A model generated the notes under the pieces. It did no database searches, had not been told where the DNA came from, and saw nothing but the letters and a program-made list of their open reading frames with translations. From Phytohabitans sp036906915 (GTDB taxonomy: Bacteria; Actinomycetota; Actinomycetes; Mycobacteriales; Micromonosporaceae), in NCBI RefSeq assembly GCF_036906915.1, contig NZ_JBAKHX010000016.1, positions 48,372 to 112,371 of the forward strand: DNA of 64,000 nt. The letters are read 5' to 3'. The translations under genes and the position numbers were made by a program. Within the stretch, counting starts at the first letter, position 1. Every line of letters begins with the position of its first letter. Positions 1 through 8,197 of this stretch are shown here, in pieces.

Positions 1-2
1 AT

Positions 3-1055
3 GCCCACGTGGACCCGCGTCTGACCATCCAAACTGACCGGTGGACCTGGATGTCGCTGGCCGCGACAAGGATGGCGCTGGACGACGCCAAGTACGACCC
101 AGCCGCGCGCGACCCGTACGCGACGTCGGTCGTGCTCGCCAGCGGCTCCGGCGGCAACGAGTTCGGACAGCGGGAGATTCAGGCACTGTGGAGTCGGGGC
201 CGAAAAGCGGTCACCGCCTACCAGTCGATCGCCTGGTTCTACGCGGCCAGCGCCGGGCAGACTTCCATCCTGCACGGCACCAAGGGTCCGGCCTCCGTGC
301 TCGTCTCCGAGGGCGCCGGCGGGCTGGACAGCCTGGGCGCCGCGCGGCGCGTTATCCGGCGGGGTACTCCGACGGTGCTTGCCGGCGGCACCGAGGCGCC
401 GCTGTCCCCGTACGCGCTCGTCTGCCAGGTCACGAACGCCCGGATGACGACCAGCCGGGATCCGCGTACCGGCTACAAGCCGTTCGACGTCGACGCCAAC
501 GGCTACGCGCCCGGCGAGGGTGGGGCGGTGCTGGTTGTGGAGGACGCGTCGGCCGCCACCGAACGCGGCGCGCCGCAGGTTTACGGCGAGATCGCCGGGT
601 ACGCCGCAACGCACGACGCGCATCATCCTGAGGACCCCGCGCCGGACTGCCGGCAGCTGGTCCGGGCCATGCGCGGGGCGCTCGCCGACGCGATGGTCAC
701 GCCGGACGAGGTCGGTTTCGTGGTCGCGGACGGTGCCGGCACGCCGGCCCTGGATGCGCTGGAGGCACAGGCGATCCGCGAGGTCTTCGGTGCGGCGGTG
801 CCGGTCACCGCGCCGCAGGGCTTCGTCGGGAGGCTCTGCTCCGGCGGCGCCTGCCTCAACGTGGCGACCGCGCTCCTCGCGTTGCGGGACGGCATCGTGC
901 CAGCGGTCGGAAACCTGAGCCGGCCCGGTCACGACCTGGACCTCGTACGCGAACCGCGCGCGCTCGCCACGAACGTGGTCCTGGTCAACGCTCGCGGCTA
1001 CGGCGGTTTCAACAGCTCCATCGTGCTCAAACGCTACCGAGAGGACAAGCTGTGA
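3..1055 (+). CDS. Type II PKS chain-length factor (KS-beta), 5' partial
   Basis: Ketosynthase-fold partner of the minimal type II polyketide synthase; with KS-alpha it sets poly-beta-keto chain length in the cytoplasm. The reading frame is open to the left edge, so the true start lies upstream; the ATG at position 1 is in another frame. Visible are the family block QTDRWTWMSLAATRMAL and the C-terminal GYGGFNSS. The active-site Cys of KS-alpha is absent: the local sequence is SEGAGGLDSLG, where chain-length factors usually have Gln (EQAGGLD). Its stop overlaps the next GTG by 4 nt, so it is translationally coupled. KS-alpha and the acyl carrier protein are not in the window. The cyclase downstream suggests spore pigment, but an antibiotic cluster is possible. 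Confidence 0.9.
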   Translation, partial: AHVDPRLTIQTDRWTWMSLAATRMALDDAKYDPAARDPYATSVVLASGSGGNEFGQREIQALWSRGRKAVTAYQSIAWFYAASAGQTSILHGTKGPASVLVSEGAGGLDSLGAARRVIRRGTPTVLAGGTEAPLSPYALVCQVTNARMTTSRDPRTGYKPFDVDANGYAPGEGGAVLVVEDASAATERGAPQVYGEIAGYAATHDAHHPEDPAPDCRQLVRAMRGALADAMVTPDEVGFVVADGAGTPALDALEAQAIREVFGAAVPVTAPQGFVGRLCSGGACLNVATALLALRDGIVPAVGNLSRPGHDLDLVREPRALATNVVLVNARGYGGFNSSIVLKRYREDKL

Positions 1056-3394
1056 CTGACAGTCCATATCGGACCATCCTGCGGATGCGGGCGCGGGAGG
1101 GGTGTGAGGCCGCATTCGAGAGCGCCTGGCGGACCGCCGCTGAGGAGATCAGCCGGATCCCGGGCAACCTGCGCCAGGAGTTGATCCGAGATGCCGAGGA
1201 TCCCCGCACGTTCCTGATCACGAGTGACTGGAGCGATCCCCACGCCCTCGACGCGTTCGGGCGCAGCGCCGTACGGGATCGGCTCACCGCCGCGCTGCGC
1301 GATCTACGCGAGTCGGCCGAGCGGACCACGTGCCAGGTGTTGCACACGGTGGAAGGGCACGGTCCACGCATCCGTGTGGTCGTGACGGTCAACGTGCCGG
1401 AGGGGCAGGAGCAGGCGTACGAGCGCGCCTATCTCAAGGTTGCCGAACGGATGCGGGGCACGCCCGGGCACGTCCGGGAGGAGTTGCTACGCGAGCCCGG
1501 CACCGGGACGTACCACCTGTTCGCCGAGTGGGAGGACGAGGCGTCGTTCAATGCCTGGGCGGACGACCAGTCGCATATGGACCAGACCGCGCCGCTCCTG
1601 CCGTACCTGCTGGAGAGCTTCAAGCGCTCCACTTATCACATCGTGGCGCGCCCGGAGGACCACCTGCCGCCCCTGGATCCGCAGCGGCCGCAGCAGAAGC
1701 TCCCGGAACAGAAGCTTCCGGAACAGCAGAAGGCGCCGGCCGCGCCGGTACCCCAGGTCGTCGAGGGGTCTACTGTGGATAGTTCGACTGACGTCCTTGT
1801 CGTGGGAGCCGGCCCGGCCGGTCTCACCGCGGCGATCGAGCTGGCCCGGCGCGGCATCGCCTGCCGGATCATCGACAAGCGGCCCGACGCTGCCGGCACC
1901 GCCGACAAGGCCATCGGTGTCCAGTGCCGGACCATGGAGATCTGGGAGAACATCGGCGTCGCCCGCGAGGCGATGGACGCGGGCATCTGGCTGCACGGCC
2001 AGACGGTGTACGTCAACGGGCAGAAGACCCACCAGGTCGACTGGGACCTGCCCGACCTGCCGTACGCCCACGTGGGTCTGCCGCAGTACGAGACCGAGCG
2101 CATCCTCACGAACTGCCTTGCCGGGCACGGCGTGAGCGTCGAGCGAGGGATCGAGCTTCAGGCGTTCACCCAGGACGCCGACGGGGTGACGGCCCGCGTG
2201 CTGCGCGCGGACGGCGGATCCGAGACGGTGCGAGCCCGTTACCTGGTGGGGTGCGACGGTGCGCACAGCGTCGTGCGGCAGAGCCTTGGCCTGACCTTCG
2301 AGGGTGGCATGGGGATGTTCCCCCAGCTGTTCATGCTGGGCGACGTCGACCTGGACTGGTCGATGCCGGAGGGCCACCTGCTGCGGTTCATCCAGGTGGA
2401 AGACGAAGAGATGAAGGGCATGCTCGTCTGCGTGCCGCTGCGTGGCCGCGGGCGCTACCGCGTCGCCACCCTCGCGCCACCGCGGTTGCAGGCCGAGATC
2501 GGCTCGGGCCCCATCCCGCCCGGTTTCTCGCAGGAGTACGAGCCACCCTCGCTCGCTGACATCCAGGCCGTCCTTGACCAATTGGCCCCGGCCGGCACGA
2601 CCGCCAGCAACCTGCGCTGGTCGTCCATCTTCCGGATCAAGCACGGCATCGTCGACCGCTACCGGGTGGGTCGCGTCTTCGTCGCCGGGGACGCCGCGCA
2701 CCTGCACCCGCCGGCCGGCGGCCAGGGCATGAACACCGGCATCCAGGACGCCTGGAACCTCGGCTGGAAGCTCGCGTTCGCGGTCCGCGGAGTCGCCGCA
2801 CCCGGGCTGCTCGACAGCTACGAGGCCGAGCGCCGCCCCGCCGGCAAGGCCATCGTCGACCGGGCGGTACGCGTCGCGTTCACCGACGAGATGGACATGG
2901 ACGACGAACGGGCGCAGTTCCTGCTGGAGATGCAGATGACGCTCACGTACGCGGGCAGCCCGCTGGTGGGCTCGTCCGGCGATCTCTTCGACGGCGGGCC
3001 GATGCCCGGCGACCGGGCACCCGACGTGCATGAACTGCGGCGCTTCGGCGTCGGTCACCCGGTACGCCTGTTCGACCTCACTCGCGGCACCGCGCACACG
3101 CTGCTGGCCTACGCGGACTCTTCGACGGCCGAGGACGAGTTCATCGGCTTCGAAAAGCTGGCGGAGAAGGTACGCGGCTTCGTCAGCATCTACGTGGTAG
3201 CGAGCCCGGACGCGGCTGTGCCTCCGGCGCTCGACCTGCCCGTCCTGCGGGACGCGTCCGGCGGCTTCCGGAGCGCGTACGGCCTACGCGGGACGGGCGC
3301 ATATCTCATCAGGCCCGATGGGCACGTCGGGTTCCGCTGCTCGCCGGTCTCGGCATCGGCGCTGGACGAGCACCTCGCTCAGATCTTCGTTTAG
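1052..3394 (+). CDS. ABM-ABM-FAD aromatic polyketide hydroxylase fusion
   Basis: A 780-residue protein starting at a GTG that overlaps the previous stop. Residues about 4-95 and 105-198 are two antibiotic-biosynthesis-monooxygenase (ABM, dimeric alpha/beta barrel) domains. A Pro/Gln-rich linker follows (about 205-240, with the repeated unit QKLPE). From about 246 comes a class A FAD monooxygenase of the PheA/TfdB type: VVGAGPAGLTAA for FAD binding, VGCDGAHSVVR, and GDAAHLHPPAGGQGMNTG. It should hydroxylate or oxidise the aromatic polyketide; the ABM units may add a quinone-forming oxygenation. In most clusters these are separate proteins. It is in one operon with the chain-length factor and the cyclase 9 nt downstream. 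Family assignment is firm; the substrate is inferred. Confidence 0.9.
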   Translation: MTDSPYRTILRMRAREGCEAAFESAWRTAAEEISRIPGNLRQELIRDAEDPRTFLITSDWSDPHALDAFGRSAVRDRLTAALRDLRESAERTTCQVLHTVEGHGPRIRVVVTVNVPEGQEQAYERAYLKVAERMRGTPGHVREELLREPGTGTYHLFAEWEDEASFNAWADDQSHMDQTAPLLPYLLESFKRSTYHIVARPEDHLPPLDPQRPQQKLPEQKLPEQQKAPAAPVPQVVEGSTVDSSTDVLVVGAGPAGLTAAIELARRGIACRIIDKRPDAAGTADKAIGVQCRTMEIWENIGVAREAMDAGIWLHGQTVYVNGQKTHQVDWDLPDLPYAHVGLPQYETERILTNCLAGHGVSVERGIELQAFTQDADGVTARVLRADGGSETVRARYLVGCDGAHSVVRQSLGLTFEGGMGMFPQLFMLGDVDLDWSMPEGHLLRFIQVEDEEMKGMLVCVPLRGRGRYRVATLAPPRLQAEIGSGPIPPGFSQEYEPPSLADIQAVLDQLAPAGTTASNLRWSSIFRIKHGIVDRYRVGRVFVAGDAAHLHPPAGGQGMNTGIQDAWNLGWKLAFAVRGVAAPGLLDSYEAERRPAGKAIVDRAVRVAFTDEMDMDDERAQFLLEMQMTLTYAGSPLVGSSGDLFDGGPMPGDRAPDVHELRRFGVGHPVRLFDLTRGTAHTLLAYADSSTAEDEFIGFEKLAEKVRGFVSIYVVASPDAAVPPALDLPVLRDASGGFRSAYGLRGTGAYLIRPDGHVGFRCSPVSASALDEHLAQIFV

Positions 3395-3403
3395 GGGGAA
3401 CTC

Positions 3404-3724
3404 ATGAATCGGACGGTCATCGTCGCCCGTATCCAGCCCGACGCCGAGAAGGCCGTGGCCCGGGTCTTCGCCGAGTCGGACGCCACCGCCCTCCCGCACG
3501 ACCTGGGGGTAGAGTCCCGGTCGCTGTATTCGCTCGGTGACCTCTACCTCCACGTGATCGAGTTCCACGACAACCCGGCGGAAGCGCTGCGCAAGGCTCC
3601 TCAGCTGCCCGCGTTCCGGCAGATCAGCGCGGATCTGAGCGCGTTCATCCGGCCGTACGACGAGGACAACTGGCGGTCGCCGCAGGACGCGGTCGCCCGC
3701 GAGTTCTACAGCTGGCGCGCCTGA
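3404..3724 (+). CDS. TcmI/WhiE ORFVII-type polyketide cyclase
   Basis: A 106-residue protein of the usual length for TcmI-family polyketide cyclases, which close late rings of aromatic polyketides. The N-terminus (VIVARIQPDAEKAVARVFAESD), the central HVIEFHDNP and the end (YDEDNWRSPQDAVAREFYSW) match the family, including WhiE ORFVII of spore pigment clusters. It follows the hydroxylase by 9 nt and is the last gene of the PKS operon; a strong hairpin lies 20 nt after the stop. Assignment to spore pigment rather than antibiotic synthesis rests on this similarity and is an inference. Confidence 0.92.
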   Translation: MNRTVIVARIQPDAEKAVARVFAESDATALPHDLGVESRSLYSLGDLYLHVIEFHDNPAEALRKAPQLPAFRQISADLSAFIRPYDEDNWRSPQDAVAREFYSWRA

Positions 3725-3744
3725 GCGCGGAGCCGGCCGAGAAA

Positions 3745-3782
3745 GGGCACCCTGTCCTGCTGAGCTGCGAGACAGGGTGCCC
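3745..3782. terminator. Bidirectional hairpin between convergent operons
   Basis: A perfect 12-bp inverted repeat (GGGCACCCTGTC and its complement) with a 14-nt loop sits between the cyclase stop (3724, + strand) and the exporter stop (3807, - strand). It has no U-tract, as is usual in actinobacteria, and could serve both transcripts. Confidence 0.8.
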
Positions 3783-3806
3783 ATTCCCATGCCGTGACCG
3801 GATCGG

Positions 3807-5603
3807 TCAGACGCCACCGGGGGGCAGGGTCTCGATGCGCGTGGGATCGGTTCTGGGGAGCGCGAGGACGAGCAGGAAGGCGGCGGCGAAGACCGCGACC
3901 TCGTACAGCGTGGTCTGGGCGGTCGAGCGGGTGAAGTCCTTGGCGAGGGCGTTTCTGGACGCGGTCTCCATCGCGCGGCCTACGGCAGCTTTGACATCTG
4001 GGGAGGCGTGCGCCATCTGCTTATCGGCCCGTTGCTGAGCCAGCCGGCACGACTCGGGCGTGGCGGAAAGGTCCTTCTGGTTGGCGCGATCGAGGAAGCA
4101 GGCGCGAAACCCTTCCACGATCTCGTCGGCGGCCTGGACCGGCAGCGTCGCCGCGGTCAGAGCCGCGCGTAGCGTGGCGGTCTGGGCGGCGCTGGCATGA
4201 TTGGCGTTGGCTCCAATGAGGCCGAAGAACAACACCCCGACGACCGCGATGCCGATCGCACCGCCGGCTTGTTGCATGGTGGCCAGCGCGCCAGAGGCGG
4301 CACCGGCCTCATCGTTGCGGATGCCGGTGAGCACGACGGACGTGGTCAACGAGACGAACAGACCAAGTCCGAAACCCGCGATGATCAAATCGCCGACGAA
4401 CGACCATATCTGTGGCCGGCCGCCTTCCAGGTGCAGGGTCAAGATGATCAGGCCCATGCCGAGCGTCATCAGGACACAGCCGGCGGCGAGCCCGGAACGG
4501 CCCAGGCGTCGCGCGAGCGGTTCGGAGACGGCCGAAGCGACAGCCGCGGCGAGGGCGATGGGCAGGGTGGCCAGCCCAGCCTCCAGTGCGGAGAAGCCGG
4601 CGCCCGTCTGCAGGTAGATGATGAAGTAGAAGAAGAACGGGGCGACCCCGAGGAAGAACACCAGGTTGAGCAGGAGCCCAACGGAGACGGCCCGACGCCG
4701 CAGCATCGACCACGGGATCAACGGCACCTCGTGACGGTCGGCGCAGCGACACCTGGAGCGCTGGCGCTGATGGCCCACGAACACGGCCAGGACGGCCACG
4801 CTGGTCGCGAGCATGAGGAAGGTCCATGCGGGCCAGCCCGCGTCGCGTCCGACGGTCAGAGGAAGGACCAGCAGGAAAAGTCCAACGGTGACCAGGGTCG
4901 CGCCCAGGAGGTCGACCCGACGTGCGTCCCGCGCCTTGGATTCCGGCAGAAACCAGACGCCAAGCACGAGCGCGGCAATCCCGATCGGCAGGTTGATCAA
5001 AAAGATCATCCGCCAGCCGGTGTTGAACAAGTCGGCTTGGATGAGGAGCCCGCCGAGCAGCGGCCCGAGGATGGTGGCGATGCCTAACGTGGCGCCATAG
5101 ATCCCGTAGACCCGGTGCCTCTCGGCTGGCCTGAAGACGACCTGGATGACCGAGAGCACCTGCGGAAACATCAGGCCGGAGAACAGACCTTGGAGGAGGC
5201 GTGCGACAACCAGGGTGGTTGGTTCGCCGGCCAGGCCGCACAGTGCGGATGTCGCGGTGAAGCCGGCCATGCCGATCATGAACAGTCGCTTGCGCCCGTA
5301 CACGTCGCCGAGCCGGCCGCCGACCAGCAACGCGCACGCGAAAGTCAACAGGTAGCCACCAACGAGCAACTCGATCTCGGAGTAACTTGCTCGAAGATCT
5401 GCCTGAATCGGGGGGATGGCGATGCTGACGATGCTGACATCGAGCAGTTGCATGAACGTCGCGGACAGCACGATCGCCAGGGTGAGATAGCGCCAGCGAG
5501 CAGATTGCGAGGCTGTCGGCGCCGCAGGTGACACGTCCTTGGCTGGCGCGGCCCGGACCGTCTCCGCCCGCACGGACCGCGCGTCCTCCCGAGTTTCCGT
5601 CAT
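3807..5603 (-). CDS. DHA2 (EmrB/QacA) family MFS drug exporter, 14 TM
   Basis: A 598-residue inner-membrane drug:proton antiporter. After a 38-residue Ala-rich cytosolic tail come the DHA2 signature LLDVSIVSIAIPPIQ in TM1 and motif A GRLGDVYGRKR between TM2 and TM3. A long polar loop before the last helix (about 485-565) resembles other actinobacterial EmrB proteins. It is divergent from nothing: the sigma operon upstream ends 142 nt away on the same strand. A TATATT hexamer about 65 nt before the start is a candidate -10. Lying beside the PKS genes it might export a polyketide, but nothing in the sequence proves that link. Confidence 0.9.
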   Translation of the reverse strand: MTETREDARSVRAETVRAAPAKDVSPAAPTASQSARWRYLTLAIVLSATFMQLLDVSIVSIAIPPIQADLRASYSEIELLVGGYLLTFACALLVGGRLGDVYGRKRLFMIGMAGFTATSALCGLAGEPTTLVVARLLQGLFSGLMFPQVLSVIQVVFRPAERHRVYGIYGATLGIATILGPLLGGLLIQADLFNTGWRMIFLINLPIGIAALVLGVWFLPESKARDARRVDLLGATLVTVGLFLLVLPLTVGRDAGWPAWTFLMLATSVAVLAVFVGHQRQRSRCRCADRHEVPLIPWSMLRRRAVSVGLLLNLVFFLGVAPFFFYFIIYLQTGAGFSALEAGLATLPIALAAAVASAVSEPLARRLGRSGLAAGCVLMTLGMGLIILTLHLEGGRPQIWSFVGDLIIAGFGLGLFVSLTTSVVLTGIRNDEAGAASGALATMQQAGGAIGIAVVGVLFFGLIGANANHASAAQTATLRAALTAATLPVQAADEIVEGFRACFLDRANQKDLSATPESCRLAQQRADKQMAHASPDVKAAVGRAMETASRNALAKDFTRSTAQTTLYEVAVFAAAFLLVLALPRTDPTRIETLPPGGV

Positions 5604-5744
5604 CCTTACCCACCCAATCAGGCATTTGCCATCATCCGACCAGCAGGGAATATACCTGGCTAATGCGGGAATAATGGGATGGCGGGCTCGTGTGGCGGCG
5701 CTGACCGTGAGGGAAGCGGAATCCCGTGGCGGGAAACAGGGCCG

Positions 5745-6989
5745 TCAGCTGAGCCGGTGGGCGCGGTCGAGCAGGTAGCGCTGCTCGACCTGGTTGTCGG
5801 TCAGGGCGGCCGCTTCGCGATACAGCGTGGCCGCGCCGGCCATGTCGCCGGTCATGTGGAGGAGGTGCGCGCGGACGGCGCGTTCGCGTTGCCGGGTCAG
5901 TGGTTCCTGGTCGAGTCCGTGGCGGCCGTTGAGGTCGTCGAGCAGTGCCAGTCCTCGGGCCGGGCCGTAGGCTTTGGCTACCGCGACAACTCGGCTCAGC
6001 CGAACTGGTGGGGTCGGGGTAAGCCGTTCCAGCCACAGGTACAGTGCCGCGATCTGTGCCCAGTCGGTCTGCTCCGGCGAAGGGGCCGTGGCGTGGACGG
6101 CCGCGATCGCCGCTTGGAGTTGGTACGGGCCGATCTGGCGGCGGCTCCACACGGTGTCGATCAGCTCGGTGCCCTCATGGATCAGGTCAGGGTTCCACTG
6201 TGTGCGGTCCTGTTCGTCCAGTGGCACCAGTTCGTCGTCGCGGCTGGTGCGGGCGGTGCGCCGCGCCTCGTTGAGCAGCATCAGCGCGAGCAGTCCGGTC
6301 ACTTCAGGGTCGTCGAGCAGGCGGTCGTGGAGCATGCGGGTCAGCCGGATCGCTTCGCGGGTCAGGTCGACGCGGGCGAGGGTGTCGCCGGTGGTGGCCG
6401 TGTAGCCCTCGTTGAAGATCAGGTAGAGGACCTGCGTCACGGCGGCTACCCGGCTGTCCCGGTCGGCGTCGGTCGGCGCGGTGAAACGGGCGCCGGCGCG
6501 GGCCAGTTGCTGTTTGGCGCGGCTGATCCGAGTACCCATGGTGGGTTCGGTCGTCCCGTAGGCGTGCGCGATCTCGGCGGTGGTCAGACCGCCCACCGCG
6601 CGCAGCGTCAGCGCCACCTGGGAGGTGGGGCTCAGCGCCGGATGGCAGCACAGCAGCAGCAGCAGGGTGAGGCTGTCGTCGGTCTGCTGCGCCGGCTCGG
6701 CCTGGCGGGCCGGTTCGTGCATGGCCGGGTCGGCTGCCGCGGCCTGCTGCTCGCGGCGTCGCCGGGCCTGTTCGGAGCGCAGCAGGTCAACAAGTTTGCG
6801 GTAGCCGATCCGGATCAGCCAGCTGCGTGGGTTCTCCGGCACGCCCTCGACCGGCCAAACCTGGCTGGCGGCCAGTAGCGCCTCCTGTACCGCGTCCTCA
6901 GCGAGATCGAAGCGGCCGAAGCGGCGAACCAGCGCGCCGAGCACCTGCGGCGCCTCGGTGCGCAGCAGGTGCTCGACGTCCGGGGTCAT
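5745..6989 (-). CDS. ECF42-type RNA polymerase sigma factor with C-terminal TPR-like extension
   Basis: A 414-residue ECF sigma factor. Residues 1-75 hold sigma region 2 (FDLAEDAVQEALLAA, NPRSWLIRIGYRKLVDLLR). Residues about 105-165 hold region 4 (ALTLRAVGGLTTAEIAHAYGTTEPTMGTRISRAKQQL). A long helical C-terminal domain (about 180-410) includes the conserved IFNEGYTA block. This architecture defines the ECF42 group, which is genetically paired with DGPF/YCII proteins rather than anti-sigma factors. Its ATG overlaps the stop of the DGPF gene by 4 nt. The likely order of the operon is DUF998 gene, DGPF gene, sigma gene, all behind the ECF42-like promoter at 8078-8106, which would make the operon autoregulated. 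Confidence 0.93.
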   Translation of the reverse strand: MTPDVEHLLRTEAPQVLGALVRRFGRFDLAEDAVQEALLAASQVWPVEGVPENPRSWLIRIGYRKLVDLLRSEQARRRREQQAAAADPAMHEPARQAEPAQQTDDSLTLLLLLCCHPALSPTSQVALTLRAVGGLTTAEIAHAYGTTEPTMGTRISRAKQQLARAGARFTAPTDADRDSRVAAVTQVLYLIFNEGYTATTGDTLARVDLTREAIRLTRMLHDRLLDDPEVTGLLALMLLNEARRTARTSRDDELVPLDEQDRTQWNPDLIHEGTELIDTVWSRRQIGPYQLQAAIAAVHATAPSPEQTDWAQIAALYLWLERLTPTPPVRLSRVVAVAKAYGPARGLALLDDLNGRHGLDQEPLTRQRERAVRAHLLHMTGDMAGAATLYREAAALTDNQVEQRYLLDRAHRLS

Positions 6990-7357
6990 GCGGTGAAGTC
7001 CTCGCCCATGATCGGCCGGATCTCGATCGGCTCGCCGAGCACGTCGACGATCCGGGTGACGATCTCGACGGCACGTTCGTGGCTGGCGACGTCGATCACG
7101 GCGAAGCTGGCCAGGACCTCTTTGAGTTCGGCGAACGGTCCGTCGGTGGCCACCACGCCGTCCGGGGACTTGCGGACGGTGGTGCTGACCGCCGGGTGGC
7201 CCAGGCCCTCGCTGGTGACGAACTCGCCGGTGGCGGCCAGTTCCTGCTCGAACTTCTGGTACGCGGCGAACGCGGCGAGGGCCTCCTCGGACGGGGTGTC
7301 GGCGGTCGCGGCGTCCCAGGCGGCGGCCGGGGTGTAGCTGAGCAGCAGGTACTTCAT
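6986..7357 (-). CDS. DGPF/YCII-domain protein, partner of ECF42
   Basis: A small dimeric alpha/beta-barrel protein (YCII superfamily) carrying the ATDGPFAE motif that names the DGPF group. Such proteins are co-encoded with ECF42 sigma factors and are thought to act in their signalling; the mechanism is not settled. Two in-frame ATGs exist at 7363 and 7357. An AAGAGG ribosome-binding site ends directly at the first and is 6 nt from the second, so 7357 is the better start (MKYLLLSYTPAA, 123 residues). It overlaps the sigma gene by 4 nt and follows the DUF998 gene by 43 nt. Confidence 0.92.
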   Translation of the reverse strand: MKYLLLSYTPAAAWDAATADTPSEEALAAFAAYQKFEQELAATGEFVTSEGLGHPAVSTTVRKSPDGVVATDGPFAELKEVLASFAVIDVASHERAVEIVTRIVDVLGEPIEIRPIMGEDFTA

Positions 7358-7400
7358 GGTCATCCTCTTGTTGATCGTGCTTCGGTAACGGTACGTCGCC

Positions 7401-8045
7401 TCAGGCGGTGCGGCGCAGCGACAGCGCGAGGACGGTCGTCCACGCGAACGCTACGAGTCCGTTGATCGCTATCTGGATGCTCGCGTGGTCCGGCGAGATG
7501 GGCAGCAGCAGCACGAGTGCGGCGACGCCGTTGGCCACGGCCGGCAGCACCGCTCGGCGGCGGATGTGGCGGACGGTCAGCACGATAGCGGCGACGGCGA
7601 GGGCGGTGAACGCGACGGCGGCTGCGGCCGAGTGCACGATGCTGTGCCACGACATCTGCGCGACCGGGGCGTCCGGGGTGCCGACCGGGAAGCCGTACTC
7701 CGGATCCATGGTGAACACGCCGGCCGCGATCAGCCCGGCACCGAAGATCCCAACGAGGATCGGCACCGCGCGCCGACCGATCCCTTCGGTGAGGGTGCGC
7801 TTGGTCCCGGCCGCGAGCGCCAGCGCGCCGAGCCCGGCCGCCACGAACGTGGTGATCTGGATCCAGCCCAGGCCGCCGGTGGCGAGCTGGCTGATCGGGT
7901 GCCGGGTGATGTCGAACCCCTCACGGGTGCGCATCTGGACGATCGTCGAGGCGAAGAACACTGGCCCGGCCAGGGCACCGGCCAGCAGCAGGCGTCCGGA
8001 CGAGGGGTGCACCGTGAGGGCGGCGGGGGCGGCGATGGTGGCCAT
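7401..8045 (-). CDS. DUF998 family integral membrane protein
   Basis: A 214-residue membrane protein of unknown function with six hydrophobic segments. It has the DUF998 block ITRHPISQLATGGLGWIQ after TM1, then MDPEYGFPVGTPD and HSIVHSAAA. An upstream ATG at 8057 is in frame, but the GGAGG ribosome-binding site overlaps it and lies 5 nt from the ATG at 8045, so 8045 is chosen. It is the first gene behind one of the two ECF42-like promoters and probably heads the operon with the DGPF and sigma genes. Its role in the ECF42 response is not known. Confidence 0.85.
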   Translation of the reverse strand: MATIAAPAALTVHPSSGRLLLAGALAGPVFFASTIVQMRTREGFDITRHPISQLATGGLGWIQITTFVAAGLGALALAAGTKRTLTEGIGRRAVPILVGIFGAGLIAAGVFTMDPEYGFPVGTPDAPVAQMSWHSIVHSAAAAVAFTALAVAAIVLTVRHIRRRAVLPAVANGVAALVLLLPISPDHASIQIAINGLVAFAWTTVLALSLRRTA

Positions 8046-8077
8046 GACTTCCTCCATTCGGTGGGGTTCTTGCCGCT

Positions 8078-8106
8078 ACCTCGTGGCCGGACCGGCGATC
8101 TCGACA
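8078..8106 (-). promoter_or_regulatory. ECF42-like promoter of the DUF998-DGPF-sigma operon
   Basis: On the minus strand TGTCGA (8106-8101) is followed after exactly 17 nt by CGAGGT (8083-8078) and then AGCGGCAA. TGTCGA with a CGA-type -10 matches what is reported for ECF42 promoters. The start codon at 8045 would give a leader of about 25 nt. Confidence 0.75.
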
Positions 8107-8140
8107 CGCACGTTGTGTGGTCTGAGTCACAGCTGACGGG

Positions 8141-8169
8141 TGTCGAGGGGCGGGCGTCGCCTCCGAGGT
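8141..8169 (+). promoter_or_regulatory. ECF42-like promoter of the divergent calycin-like gene
   Basis: TGTCGA (8141-8146), 17 nt, CGAGGT (8164-8169), then AGCGGCAA. It is identical in both boxes, in spacing and in downstream bases to the facing promoter at 8078-8106, so the -10 regions form a 14-bp inverted repeat (8070-8083 with 8164-8177). Confidence 0.75.
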
Positions 8170-8197
8170 AGCGGCAAGTACTCACCAAGGAGGACCA

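Noticed and set aside
1..9. ATG at position 1 as start of the first gene
   Set aside because: It is out of frame with the chain-length factor, which is open to the window edge and lacks its N-terminal part.
1487..3097. A 536-codon open frame on the minus strand opposite the hydroxylase
   Set aside because: The plus-strand frame has clear FAD-monooxygenase motifs; the antisense frame is a high-GC artefact without recognisable domains.
4197..5087. A 296-codon plus-strand frame inside the exporter
   Set aside because: Gln/Glu/Arg/Asp-rich translation antisense to clear transporter motifs.
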